Shown in pieces: positions 47,989 to 60,134 of a stretch of 64,000 bases of DNA (position 1 is the stretch's first letter; each line of letters begins with the position of its first letter). A program made the position numbers and the translations under genes. This DNA is from Entophlyctis helioformis (Eukaryota; Chytridiomycota; Chytridiomycetes; Chytridiales; Chytriomycetaceae), in NCBI GenBank assembly GCA_025526915.1, contig JAHLKH010000025.1, positions 124,001 through 188,000 of the forward strand. Reading direction: 5' to 3'. The notes under the pieces were generated by a model. That model saw only the letters and a program-made list of their open reading frames with translations, was not told the origin of the DNA and searched no databases.

Positions 47989-50260
47989 ATGAATACCACA
48001 GCGCCAGCATCGCCCGACGAGCAGCGGCTCGAGGCCGAAAAGTACGTCGGCCTCGCCCTCGCACTGACGTCGTCTATCCTTATCGGAACCAGCTTCATCA
48101 TCACCAAGAAGGGCCTGCTGGACTCGGCCAAGAACGGAGGTGCGTGGGCGATGTCTCGCGGCTGTGTGCTCGTTGGTGCAGCGCCACGAATGGGCCGGCC
48201 GGCTGCTGCCACGTTTCCAGGCGTCATCAACAAACAGGCGTTGCCAAGGCCATTGCGGCTGCCCCATTGGCGGACCCTCGCCACTGCAAGCGGCCGCTCC
48301 TGCGACTGCACCTGCACCTGTGCCGTGCTGGGCCGTCTGTCTGCTGGCTGCCGGCCCTGCTGGCAACGTGGATGCTCTCCTGGCGGGCTCGATGGGCGGG
48401 CAGTCTTGCAGCCTCAGCCGGCCGCGTGCCGAATGGAGGCGTTGCCTGCCCGTCGAGTATATCCACGTTGTCGGCAAGACAGACCCGACCGGCAGACAAG
48501 CGGGCGGCGAGGGCATGGATGCACTCGCAGCACCCAGAGCAGCAGATGGCACGCATGTGGAGACACCTTGGGGCAGCTGCGTCATGGATCCTCATGCTGC
48601 TGCCAATCTTCCGCATGTGCTGCCATCCAGCCCAACTCTGAACCAACTCTGAAGCAGCAGATGCACAGCCGACCGAGTTCAACAGCAGCCGAACTGACCA
48701 TGCTGCTCTTGATGGACAGGCCGTGTCGGCGAGGGCTTTGACTATCTCAAGAACCCAATGTGGTGGGCAGGCACAAGCACTAGTACGTCCTGATCCGCCG
48801 CCGCACCACCAATTCATGTCCAGACGGGCTGACTGACGGCTGGCCGTGTCCGTGCATGCAGTGATCCTCGGCGAGGTGGCCAACTTTCTGGCCTACTCGT
48901 TCGCGCCCGCCATCCTCGTGACGCCTCTTGGCGCAGGGTCTGTGTTTGTGAGGTTCGTCGCCACCCACTCGTGGCAGCCACAGAGGGAGGCTTTGTGTTT
49001 GCCCCCAGACCCACCCTTGCCGTGGCTGCTGTCCAGCGGCTGCTGCCCCTCACTCACTCGTCGTCCGTCCCTGATGCGACCCGCACCCGCCCTTCAACTC
49101 CGCCCACCTCGCGACGCGTGCCATCCGTTGAATCATCTGAACGAATGCGTCGACATGACCTTGATCACCAACCGAACGGGTCTGCCACCCGAATCGCCAT
49201 GCAACAACAACAATCACCACCACGTCCAGCGCCATCCTGTCGTCGGTCTTTTTGAACGAAGATCTCGGCCGTGACGGCATCATCGGATGCACCTTGTGCG
49301 TCATTGGATCCATGGTCGTCATTCTGCATTCGCCCGAAGAGGACGCCATCGAGACTGTCGACGACGTATTCATTCACTTTGTCCAGCCAGGTTTGTGGGA
49401 ATGTGTTTCAAGCGGTGCACAACGATATCCATCCGCAATCCGTGATGCTCAATCTGTATCTCTCGCCAGGCTTCCTGATGTACATCCTGCTGGTAACGGC
49501 CACGTCCATCTACCTCATTTTCTACATCGGCCCGCGGTTTGGAAAACGCAACATGCTCGTCTACATCGCCATCTGCTCGCTAGTCGGATCCATCTCCGTC
49601 ATGGCGGTCAAGGGCTTTGCCGTTGCTGTCAAGCTCACCTTTGCGGGCGACAACCAGCTTTTCCACCTGTCAACATGGGTCTTTGGCCTCACGGTGCTCG
49701 TCTGCGCCATGACCCAAATCAACTACTTTAATAAGGCACTCGATTTGTTCTCTACCAATCGAGTCACGCCAAGTAAGCCGGCTGCCTATCCATCTCGTCA
49801 GCTGTCTTGTCATGCGCGCATCTGTCGCGCTAACCAACCAGCAATCGATGGCTGCAGTCTATTACGTCTTCTTCACAACTGCGACCATTGTCGCATCCAT
49901 CATTCTTTCACAGGGTGTTAAGCGATCAACACCAGTAAGTCATCTATGCACAGCAGAGATGCCATGCCGATCACCCATCAGGCTAACCTCGCTGGCATTT
50001 GGCAGGTCGAGATGATTTCAGTCCTGGCGGGATTCGTCACCATCTTCATTGGTGTCTTCATGGTCAACGGCGCAAAATCCAACGCAGCGTCGTTCTTGGA
50101 TAAGCAGGGACTGCCTCGTCAGTCGCTCACATTGGGGCCGCGGTTGTCGGTCAACTTGCCGCACAAGTCGGTCATCAGCGAGCAGCACCTTCTCAAAACG
50201 TTTGACGAGGAGCATTTGGGTTTCTCTGAAGAGGACGATGACCAGTACATGCCACGCTGA
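47989..50260 (+). CDS. NIPA-family magnesium transporter
   Basis: NIPA proteins are multi-pass Mg2+ transporters of the DMT superfamily in plasma membrane and endosomes. Exons start with MNTTAPASPDEQRLEAEKYV and LALTSSILIGTSFIITKKGL (first membrane helix), then, after a 581-nt intron, RVGEGFDYLKNPMWWAGTST. Next come EVANFLAYSFAPAILVTPLG, SAILSSVFLNEDLGRDGIIG, LVTATSIYLIFYIGPRFGKR, TQINYFNKALDLFSTNRVTP, YYVFFTTATIVASIILSQG and EMISVLAGFVTIFIGVFMVN. Each block matches human NIPA2 in order. The soluble tail ends FSEEDDDQYMPR. One junction is best placed at 48952 rather than 48941, because it keeps the conserved SVFVSAILSS helix. Confidence 0.9.
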
Positions 50261-50695
50261 TCGAGACGCCTGCTCCTTTGGATTGGCGCATCACTCGCTT
50301 CGTATGCGGGCTTTCTTGTCTTTCCTTCTTTTCTCCCGCCACATATCACGTCATGAACCACTGTGCTTCCTTTTCTTCTCTGGCACGTATCTATTCTCTT
50401 CTCTCTCTTGACTTTTGTCTCTCCATGCCGAGCTCGTATCTCGTGATGCCAAGTTACGAATCTCAAGATGGCTCTACCTTGACTTGTTCCAGTCTTCTTG
50501 GTGCATCCATTTGCAGCTCCTTGTCTGGTGAACGACGGATCGGAGCACAGTGTTCTGCTTTATGTTCAATCGGCAAAGAGAGTGTGTGGCACTTTTGCCA
50601 GCAGCCGCTACTGGACAATGCACATTGTGACCGTCCAGCATCTTTATTATCGTCCACAGATTCCATGATCCACATCCCAAGCGAGCTGATTGGCC
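50261..50695. other. Convergent intergenic region, no gene seen
   Basis: 435 bp between the NIPA and HECT 3' ends. It is pyrimidine-rich (CTTTCCTTCTTTTCTCCC near 50322) and contains no supported ORF or RNA. Confidence 0.5.
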
Positions 50696-53447
50696 TTAGT
50701 TGAGAAAGAACCCACAGTTGCTGTTGGCAAGCGCAGTCAACAACCGGTCGCGAAGCTTCTCCTTGTCCGCATACTCGCACAACAGCAGCACATTGTAGCA
50801 CGTATGCGACGTGGGCACGCGGTCTGAATCTCCGCCATTGCGTGCAATGATAAACTGCAGTTTCGAGAGTCCACCGACGGGAACGCGGTCCGATCCAGTC
50901 GTGAAAAACAGCAAGAGCTTCTTTTGTTCTTCGGTCATTTCGTGGACGACCTGCCAGAAGAACTGGATGACAGGCGTGTCGCGCTCGTAGCCGTCGTACT
51001 GCGCACCTTTTTCGAGCGCGTAAAAGTCGAGCGATGGGCTGCCACACACGAGCTCTTGGAGCTCCTCCGGCCGGAAGAGTTGAAGTGCACTGCCCTCCAT
51101 GACTGCATCAAAGCCCTGGCGGAAAGCTTGCAGCGGCATGGCCACAACCTTGGTCAGCAGAAAGTCGACGGCTAGCTGGACAAACTCTGTGGCATTGCTG
51201 TGTGAGTCGGTCTGGTTGCTGCTCGGACAAAGCGCGAGCCGCATGGGCTGGTGCTGACAAAACGTACCTTGCCGGTTGTCGGCCGTCACAGACCGTTGTG
51301 CACCGTTTGGCAGCAGGTCGTACGCCTGCCGCTCTCCCAGTGCATTCTCCATCTCAAACGAAAATGTTCTGCCGTATGTATCCTCCACATCGCCTTCAAA
51401 CGCCAGCAGCTGCTTGAATCCGCGTCCGAGATCCTTTTCATGCCACTGTCAGCGCCATGATCCGTCCCTTTGCATCCTATTTCGCGTGCATGAGTCGACA
51501 GCCGAATGCACCTACAGGGTCGTATTCTTCCAAATCATCCAGCGTGACAGGGGCGGACAGCAGCTTCTTGTACAGAGCCAGTGGGAAGTGAATGTCCAGT
51601 ACAACACCGTTGTAAATCGCCAGCCCAATCAGCCGACCTGCGCGACACCATTTGACGAGTAAGCAGCCATTGCAGTGGGTATATAAATGAATAGTGCAGA
51701 CTGTCGTTTACCCATCAGAGTATACTCTTCGAGCGTTGCCTTGTCGCGTATTCCATCCGTGTTGGCAAACCAACAGAGACGTGATTCTGTCGTGGACATT
51801 TAGCTCAGGCAGACCCATCAGACAACTCTGGGTCAAGACATGCTCCACCTTCGTTGTATTTAAACATGCCGTATGTCGGATTGAACATCTCTCTGACAAC
51901 AAGCTGAAAGAACTCTGGTTTATCCGAGCAGCAGAGCACACACATCTGTGAATAAGAAACCAGTGTGCGAGAGGGCTTGTGCATCACTTGCCTTTCTGAA
52001 CACCGCCCTCGTCTATGCCTTCTTCTCCCACAAACGTGATGCGGAGTTGCTTCTTGAGATCGTGTGTGTTTTTGCCTTCAAGCTGCAAGCATGGCGCACG
52101 TGAGCTCAACGGCATGCATGAATAGCAGTCGATGCAGACAATCATACCTGGAAGAGCGCATCTCGAATGACATGATCTCTGCGCACCTCAACTGATCACC
52201 AGACAGTCGTTGGGCTGAGTGACTGACTTGCAATATGATGCAGCAGACAGGAATTGGCAAGCTTACGTTGAAGATACGGGCTGTTGACGCCAATGAACAT
52301 GGCTCGAAAGAACGCGTCTTGGAGCTCGTGCCGCATCTGGATCATGCTCTCGACTTTGAGGATATCGCCCTTGGCCGACGTCGACAGCACAAAGGGATAG
52401 TTGCAGAACGAGAACCCCTCATGGGATTTCCATTTCGGATATTCCTCCTTGAGGTCCATGGATGCCTCGATAGACTCGTTGTAGAATTCGTAGTAGGGTA
52501 TAAAGCCGTGCGTGTCGTTGATTGCAGCTGTCGTCAGGGAGTGGTCAGAGAGAGTCGGCGCAACAAGACGATCGTGCTACGGCGCTTACCAAATATTCCA
52601 AGTGTCTGCGTCGCCCACATGATGGCCTCGTCGTGGTTGACTGCAAACTCTTCATCAATGATGGACACGATCCTGAGCGTGATAAACTGCTGGATGATGC
52701 TCACGAGCTGCTGGAACAGGTGTGCTCGCGATTCCTTGGAGTCTGTGCTGCGTGTGACAGACTCGAAGATGACGGACGTGAGCTCTGCGCGCTGTGCGGG
52801 AGTGAGGCTTGCCAGAAGCTGGCAGAGTTTGGGCATAATCTGGCTCAGCGAGTCGGCATTCAGAAAGACTGGATTCTGCGAGAGAGGCGAGACGTATGGG
52901 TGAGCAGACGAGTCCTGCTGGATCGGCAGGCGTCGGTGGCACGGACGCGGCGTACCTCCATGACGATCAGAAAGATGCACGTCTGGCCCGGTTCAAGGGT
53001 CTGCACGCCGTGCTTGAGATGATCCAGCAGCGTCGTGATGGCATTGACAAAGGTGGTTTCTGACTGGTCCGACACGGTGCTGTACCAGGCCTGCAGCTCG
53101 ACCAGGTCGACAAAGCGCCAGTGTGCGTCGAGCGTGGCGCCGTCCGGCTGTGGCACAACACCTGCTTCGAATGCAGCATCTGGGGGCGAGCGAGGGCTGG
53201 ACAGCGACGCCGTCAGCCGCTGTGCGTTGGAGAATGTGTCGTAGAGGAATGTGCGCAGCGAGCCAATGTCTTCGGCTGCGATGTAGCCAGCGACTGCCGA
53301 GCGGAACATGTGCAACTCTGGGCTGGCTGGCGAGCCTGCTGTCGTCGTCGTCATCGTCGTCATCGTCGTCGTTGTTGTTGGTTTGGTGGTGGTCGGCGTG
53401 GCTGCCATGCGCGTCGTGGTTGTCGCAATCGCGTGAAAGTGCGCCAT
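50696..53447 (-). CDS. HECT-domain E3 ubiquitin ligase (UBE3A/HUL4-like)
   Basis: HECT ligases form a thioester with ubiquitin on a C-terminal cysteine and pass it to substrates. The C-lobe reads RVPTSHTCYNVLLLCEYADK; the catalytic Cys codon is 50798-50800. N-lobe blocks include GEEGIDEGGVQKEFFQLVVR, YTLMGKLIGLAIYNGVVLD, LGRGFKQLLAFEGDVEDTYG and EFVQLAVDFLL. The close match of the SHTC(F/Y)NVLLL-x-EY(S/A)-x-KEKL segment to UBE3A is notable, but I see no AZUL zinc finger at the N-terminus. Upstream helices (NPVFLNADSLSQIMPKLCQL, FRSAVAGYIAAEDIGSLRTF) fit the same family. The N-terminal part is Thr-rich (GTC/GTT repeats at 53338-53400). The start is uncertain: candidates are 53705, 53447, 53405 and 53309. 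Confidence 0.85.
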
Positions 53448-56400
53448 GGCCGACAAAGGCTCGCTCGGTGGAGGCGCCGCAGAGCCTGCGCCAGCCTCGG
53501 CGGCAGGTGCAGGTGCAGGTGCAGGCTCAGGCGCAAGTGCAACAACAACAGCAGCAGCAGCGGCCGTATCTGCAGCCGGCCCGTCCGCCCCGCCTTCGTT
53601 CCCGCTGTACACTGGCTCGGTGACCATCAGGCGGCCCAATGCCGTCACTCTCACGCCGCCGCCGGCTGCGTCTGCGACTGCGTCCGCCGCCCAGTCGCCG
53701 TCCAAGGCGCCGGCAGCGACTGGCGCAAGAACCCCATGTGCGTTGCGCTGCGTTCATGTCGGTGCTGCAGACGCAGCGCTGCCTGTCCGCCACTGCACAT
53801 GTAGCCACGGGCTGGCCGACTCGATGAGCTGGCTTGACGAGCCGACTTGATGAGCTGACTTGCCTCTGAAGCCGCTGCCAAGAACAGGCTCTGTCGCAAC
53901 GTCATCATCCACGGCCACTGCAAGTACGAAGGCCGTGGCTGCGAGTTTGTCCACGATCCTGTAAGCCTGTCGAGCACGGTCTGCAGAGTCGGCCGCTCGA
54001 CGGATGCGCTGGATCTAATAGCCGTTGCAATCTCGTGTCTGTCCTTGGCCGTCTTGGACGCACACCAATGCATGTCCCTCTCATGGCCAGGCTCAGCTGC
54101 AGCAGCCCAAGTCATCGCTGATCATGGCGGCCGATGGAGGAGGTGACTCATTGTCGTCCGCCAGAGCCAGCGCCACAGGCTCTCAGAGTCAGCCCAGGTG
54201 CGCAGCTTGCATTCGAGGTTCGCTCTGTGTGCCAGGCTGGCGCATATGCCATACTCATGAACCATGAACGGCTGGCTGGATGATCAGTCCGGGACGCGGC
54301 AAGCTGAGCACCGTTGTCGTGACTGCCGCAGAGTTTGTGCCAAGCAGTGTGCCGGCTGGATCAGGTAGGTGCCGTGCCGCGCAATCACACGCACGCGAGG
54401 GCTCTGTTACTGACCGATGCTCTTGCCCAAACTTGCTGTCTTTGCAGTGGTTTTTGGCCGGCAGAAGCAGCAAGAGCCGGAAGCGTATCCTGAAGAGTTT
54501 GGCGATGATGCTGCAGAGTATGGGCAGGAGTATGCAGAACCAGGTGGATTCGGAACGACGACAGGCACCGCTGGAGCAGGTGCAGTTGCTGGAGACTCGG
54601 ATGCATCCGAGTATCAGGACGCATACGGATACGAATATGGCTACTATGACGCGCAGCCGGTGCATGGCCACTACCAAGGCACACAGGACATGCACGCTAT
54701 GACGAGCAGCCTGGAGTCAATGGGAATCGGCAGCACCATGGAGCATGTATGCAAACGCTTTGTTGGCTGTACCGAAGGAGAGAGTAAGGCATGCTGACGC
54801 GATCTTGGCAGGGCATGTATCAGCAAACCTCGCAGCTTGATTCGTACTTTATGCAGCAACAGATGACCCGTCCACAGATCCAAATGCCATACGAGCCGGT
54901 ATGTCTGCCAGCACATGTCCTGCAAGAGTTGCATACGACTGAGCCAACTGGCATTTCTGTTTGCATCCACACACTCTGGGGCGGCCAGCTCATGTACCAC
55001 CTGTACAACTCGCCACTTCCGCACGCGTCCAACGTGCCGCCCAATTTACAACCCATCCACTCGTTTTTCATGGAGGACCAACTTCGCGAGCATCTCCAGA
55101 AGCGCAACGAGGCTGCACAGCAAGTCTTGGACCCCAACTGTGAGCTGGCCTTGGTACGCCATGCTGAGTGTCTGGCATCGATCCTCACTTTGCATCAATG
55201 CGCCATGCAACAGCCGAGGAGGGGCAGCGCTTGCCTGCAGTTGTGCAAACGTACCACAGTCTGTACCCACTGGATGAATCCAAGGCACCATCCAAGATCT
55301 TTAGCTATCCGACATGCGTGTACAAGGCAATCCGCACATCCGATGGAATGCCGTACGTGATGCGACGGATTGAAGGTCAGTCTGCATGCGTTGTCTGGCA
55401 GCGGCTTCGTGTTGGGTGGCTCATGCATCCTGCCATCGCTTGGGCAGGATTCCGGCTGGTCAACGAAACCGCAATGTCATGCATTGAGCTCTGGCGGCAG
55501 CTGCGACACGCGAATCTGGTGTCGGTTGTCGAGGCATTCACAACTAAGGGATTTGGCGATAGCTGTGAGTGGCCATGCATAGCCCGTGATGTGGACTGGA
55601 CGCGTGGCTAACACTGACGTGGCGATGGATTGAACAGCGCTCGTGGTTGTGTTTGACTACCACCCGCTCGCAACGACGCTGACCGCAAAGTACTTTTCTC
55701 GGCACGACGCACACTTTACGAATGGACTGAGCGAGCCTGTGCTATGGTCGTACATCTGCCAACTGACCTCGCTGATCAAGTTTGTGCATTCCCAGAACAT
55801 GGCTGTGCGTGTCATCGAGCCCAGCAAGATCCTCATCACTGGAAAGAACAGGTTGGTGGCCTGTCTCTGCATTTTCTGGTCGGCGTGTGAACTAACTGCC
55901 ACTCATTGCGACAGGTTGAGAGTCAATTGCTGTGGTGTGCTGGACATGCTCATGTTCGACTCCAATCCAAGCGTCCCGCATCTGATGGTGAGTCGTGCGA
56001 TACGTTGCTCATCTGCCAAGCACCGTGTAGTCACTCTTGTGCTGATGACGATGACCCATTGCAGCAAGACGACCTTTTCAACTTTGGCAAGTTGATCGTT
56101 GCGCTCGCTGTCGGGTCGCTTCCAGCATTGCAAAACTTGCAAAAGTGCCTGGAGCACATTGAGCGATTCTACTCGCCGGATCTCCGCGCGGTGGTGATGT
56201 ACTTGCTGAGCAACGCATCGCCGTACAAGTCGATTGACGAGATTGTCAAGATGATGCGCCGCGGATGGTTGATGAGATGAACATGGCATTCATGTACGTG
56301 TCGCGTGCCCAAGTGAAATGTTGACCCCTGGACTGACCTTGGTGCTGTCTTTGCAGGCAAAGCGACCAGCTGGAAGACAATTGGCGCGCGAGGTGGAGAA

Positions 56401-56891
56401 CGGCCGTCTCTTCCGGCTTGTTGCAAAGCTCGGCTTTGTCAACGAGCGACCAGAGTGCGTTGCCATTCTCAAACTGCCGGGCATCTGGTGTTTTGCTGTG
56501 TGTTTAACATGGGCACGGTGCATGGCAGATACGAGCTTGATCCGACATGGGCTGAGACGGGCGACACGTACCTGCTCAAGCTGTTCCGCGACTACGTGTT
56601 CCACCAAGTCGACGAGAATGGCGCACCTGTCCTAGAGTTTTCGCATGTCTTGCAGTGCCTGAACAAGGTATGCTCTCCATCATCACTCTTGGACTGGCGG
56701 CTCTGTGCACTGCCATTCGGACTCACTCACAGCAACCATGACGACAACAGCTGGATGTTGGCGTCAACGAAAAGATTATGCTCACCAGTCGCGACGAGCA
56801 GTCGTGTCTGATTGTCAGCTACCACGAGCTCAAAAAGTGTGTCGACACGACCTTTAGAGAGCTTGTTGAGCGGCGTCGTCGGTTCGGATGA
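53446..56891 (+). CDS. PAN3: PAN2-PAN3 deadenylase subunit PAN3
   Basis: PAN3 is the adaptor pseudokinase that recruits the PAN2 nuclease to poly(A)/PABP for initial mRNA deadenylation. Exon 1 (53446-53737) is Ala/Pro-rich. The 134-nt intron joins in phase to [20 protein letters not shown], the N-terminal CCCH zinc finger (C-x8-C-x6-C-x3-H). Then come acidic Tyr-rich sequence (54430-54700), [20 protein letters not shown], the pseudokinase ([53 protein letters not shown], where HRD and DFG are absent, as in PAN3), and the C-terminal knob ([59 protein letters not shown]). The stop is at 56889-56891. Introns are short and numerous; some boundaries between 53960 and 54430 are approximate. I saw no clear PAM2 motif. 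Confidence 0.9.
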
Positions 56892-57012
56892 TCGATCGGC
56901 CCTCGTGCAAAACGGTGCTCGTCTGCAAGCCGGGCGAGTCCACAATGAAAAATGGCATGTCAATTGCAGTCTTTCTGTGTGTGTATTTCAAGAAAGTGAG
57001 GCTGCGGGTCTC

Positions 57013-58679
57013 TCACAACAGACGGTAGTGTCGCAATACAAGGAACAGGGTGATGGGCGGGTAGGGCAGGCAGGCCAGGAAGGAAGGCAGGCAGGAAGTC
57101 AAGTGGTACACAGAGCACAAAGAGACGACTATTTCCAGACACGCGACGATGATGGTTGCTGGTTGGACCGGCCGATACTGCCGAGGGAGCTTTGGCAGCC
57201 ATGTCCCTGTGCATCTTGCGCACGGTCGTCTTGCCCAAAACGCCGCCCGAGGGAGCTGTGTATCGCCCTGGAGCTGCTGGCTCTTGGACAATGCCGCCGA
57301 TCCCGACGCGAGCTCAACCAGATGCGTTGAGCGGCTCATCAGGGCACCGGACGCGGCTGCCTTGGACATGCCGTCTCTCATGCGCGAGGCAGCAGGCACA
57401 GCCAGAGGCAGCCCACGGCGTTTCGTTGTGGTGGGCGGCGACGATCCGCCAGCTGTGCGCATGGCGTCGTGTGAAGGCGGCTCAGCGGACGGAGCGACAG
57501 CCAGGCTCTGGAACTGTGCCACCACATCGTGCGATGCATTTGTGCTCGCAGCCGCTTTGGATGGATGGGCTGCAGCGTCATCCTGGTCAGCGCGAGAGAC
57601 GGCGGTGTCGTCTGCATGGTCATTAAGCACTGCGTCCGTGTGGCTTGAAATGTGCTCGGGGATGGGCAGATCTGCGTTGCTGAGCGACTTGGACTCGAGA
57701 GGCTTGATCGGCTTGGACCGGCCCACATCCGCGGCGACTGACACTGACGACGGTGCAAGCGAGCTGCGAACAGACGATGCCGCCTCCTCTCCAGCCAAAG
57801 TAGGACGGCGCGATCCTCCAGCCTGGATAGCCGAGGGGGATGACACACTGGCTGCTGTTGCTGACATTGCTCCAGCGGCAGCGACATTGGCTGATGATGC
57901 CGTTGCCGGAATCACGCTTCCAGTTGGCGCAGACGGCTGGGCATGCGTTGAAATGCGCGCGATAATCTGGCGGTTCTTTGTCCATTCGCCCTCGAGCTTT
58001 GAGCGTGCATAGTCACTTTTGGATGACGCGCTTTCAAGCTTCTTGACAAGTCTCTATATAGACGGGATGCCAAGCCATTGAATCGCAGCTGCCTGTCAGA
58101 TCGCTGCCGTCACAATTCAAAGGCAATCCGCCGCCACCACGCACCTTGTTCTCTTCTTGGATCTTGCGCAGCTGTAGAACGCAAAGTATCGGGCATCGTC
58201 ACAAAAGTCAGCCATAATCCTAATCGCGCGTCACTCTCTCATTGGCACGCGAACGGACCTCTTTTGCGCGCTGCTGCTGGAAGCGGTTCGGAGCTTGGAT
58301 GGCAGAGGCCGGCTGGCGCTGATTGGGCTGATTGGCGGCCTTTGGTCTGCGAACATCGATGCGAATAATCGACTTGAGGAGCCGCTTGTTCTCGGTCTCA
58401 ATGTCTGCATTGCGCTCTGTGAAACGGCATCAAGACGCCAGCGCATCGCGTGTGGCATGGCGCGAGATGGTCGCCGCAGTCGGTGGGCAGTTTGGAACGG
58501 CATTCGGCCGGTGGCAGATCAGCTTCAGCCATGGCGGAGCAAGACATACAGGCTCCAGATAGACCCGCCATCCGACGCATGATCAGCTGAGCAGGCAGGC
58601 ATCTGCTCTTACCCGCAACCAGACGCGACTTGCGAGCGTCTTTCGAGTTGCGCAGGGTGGTTGGAGGGACGGCGGACAT
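57013..58679 (-). CDS. CFAP97/Hemingway-like flagellar protein
   Basis: CFAP97 proteins are small coiled-coil proteins of motile cilia and flagella. Exons 58679-58613, 58416-58259, 58171-58145 and 58041-onward join in phase: MSAVPPTTLRNSKDARKSRL, ERNADIETENKRLLKSIIRI, the 27-nt microexon LRKIQEENK, and KLESASSKSDYARSKLEGEW. The pattern 'ER-x-x-I-x-x-EN-x-x-LL' plus 'L-x-(K/R)-I-x-x-EN-x-x-(L/I)' plus 'DY-x-x-x-KLE-x-(E/D)W' is that of the CFAP97 domain. A long Ser/Ala-rich tail follows (57320-57900). The extreme C-terminus is uncertain, because the frame continues into hydrophobic, intergenic-looking sequence before its stop at 57013; a missed last intron is likely. The presence of this gene fits a zoosporic fungus. 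Confidence 0.7.
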
Positions 58680-58863
58680 TTCAAAATGGACACGATGGGG
58701 TTGCAAGCTGGCAGGCAAGGCAGGCGAATTGCCAGACAGAACAATTATTGGAGTCGTTGGAGAATTGATCTGTTCATTTGTGCGCAATGTACGTATATGG
58801 CATAAGACCTACACGGATGGCATACACGGTCAGCACAACAATGGATGATGACTACCACGACGA

Positions 58864-59631
58864 TCAGACACACGCCAACGCACCCATTGCGCGAGCCCGC
58901 TTGATGGCCCTGGCGACCTTGCGTTGGTTCGCCAATGTGAGACCCGTCTGCGAGCGCGACTTGATGTGTCCAATGGTTGTAATAAAGTGCGACAGCATGG
59001 TCGTGTTCTGTTGGATGCCGGGGATGCCAAGTCAGCTTGCGTGTTTGCTTGCCATGCCAGCCTCGCCATCCAGGCGACGATCAGGCAAGCGATCAAGAAA
59101 CATGCCTTGTAGTCCTTGAGCGCATCAATGTTGAGACGGTCCAGCACATCTTCCGTGGGCTTGACCTTGAGTGTCTTCATGAACCTCTGCACGTGGCGAT
59201 CGTTGAGGTCTCTGGGCACGTACGTCTGTTCATGGCCGCAGTTCATGTCAGTTTGCGCATGCACTTGGCCATTCAAGGCCTTCGCCAGAGACCCAGACAG
59301 AGTAGACACTCGGACTGAGCAGAGAGGAGCATCACCCACACACCTCCTTGGGCTTGAACGCTCTCCGAGGACCAAACTCAACTCTGCGGTCACGGGACCG
59401 AACGTCGTCTGTCGCATGCAGGCAGGTCAGTCAGCCGAGTCTTGGCGATCGCATGCCTTGGGCGAATCACGGCACACCTCCGTAGGTCTCAAAGCGGGGG
59501 GCATTGTCGGACATTCGTGCAACAGAGCCCAGCTGAGCGCGCAAGGACGCAACGACGCCAGTGGCTGCCCTTGCCGCCGCCATGGACGCAGCGCCGGCAG
59601 ACACAGCAAGACGTGTGAACGGGACGATCAT
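58864..59631 (-). CDS. RSM18: Mitochondrial small-subunit ribosomal protein bS18m
   Basis: bS18 is a small mitoribosomal subunit protein near the mRNA platform. The first exon begins MIVPFTRLAVSAGAASMAAA, a typical mitochondrial presequence. Later exons give DDVRSRDRRVEFGPRRAFKP, YVPRDLNDRHVQRFMKTLKV and the family core LSHFITTIGHIKSRSQTG and TLANQRKVARAIKRARAMG, then a stop at 58864-58866. Four or five exons; the junctions DDV and PRR phase cleanly. The gene is divergent from eL41, about 500 bp away. Confidence 0.88.
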
Positions 59632-60134
59632 GGTGCTGCTGTTGCTGATGCTGCCGCTCCGTCGCGGCGGACTGCAAATCGCCTTCCGGGTTGTTCCATC
59701 CGAAATGTGAGACTGGTCACGTGACTGTCAGGTGATTTGTGATGGGCTACAAATTCGCTTGACCACTGCGCCTTCTCTTTCCCTCACGACTCCTAGTGCG
59801 TTCAACTGCGTGTGCGCTTGTGCGACTGCCTGCGTGATTTTTTTGCTGGCCTGGCGACTCGGCTTCCTCGGGTGGCCGGGCTGGTGTGGAAGGGTGCGGC
59901 ATCCGGTGGTGTCCAAGTGGATGCATGGCCAGGATGCATCCATCCCATCCTGTGCTGGCGACTGCTTCAATCGCGGCGTCTGGACCATCCATCCACCCGG
60001 CCCACCACCACCCGCCTGCTGGACGGCCAGCCGGACTCGAGTCGGCCAGTGCCAGCAGCGCGCACTGTCTTGTCTGGCTTGCACCGCACGCTCATTTGCT
60101 AACCACGGGCCATGCACTCTCCTCGCCTACAGTC
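59632..60134. promoter_or_regulatory. Divergent region between bS18m and eL41
   Basis: 503 bp separating a mitochondrial and a cytosolic ribosomal protein gene. A CTTCTCTTTCCCTCACGACT pyrimidine stretch at about 59770-59790 resembles ribosomal-protein transcription starts. CTACAG just before the eL41 ATG (60126-60131) could be the acceptor of a 5' UTR intron. Confidence 0.4.
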
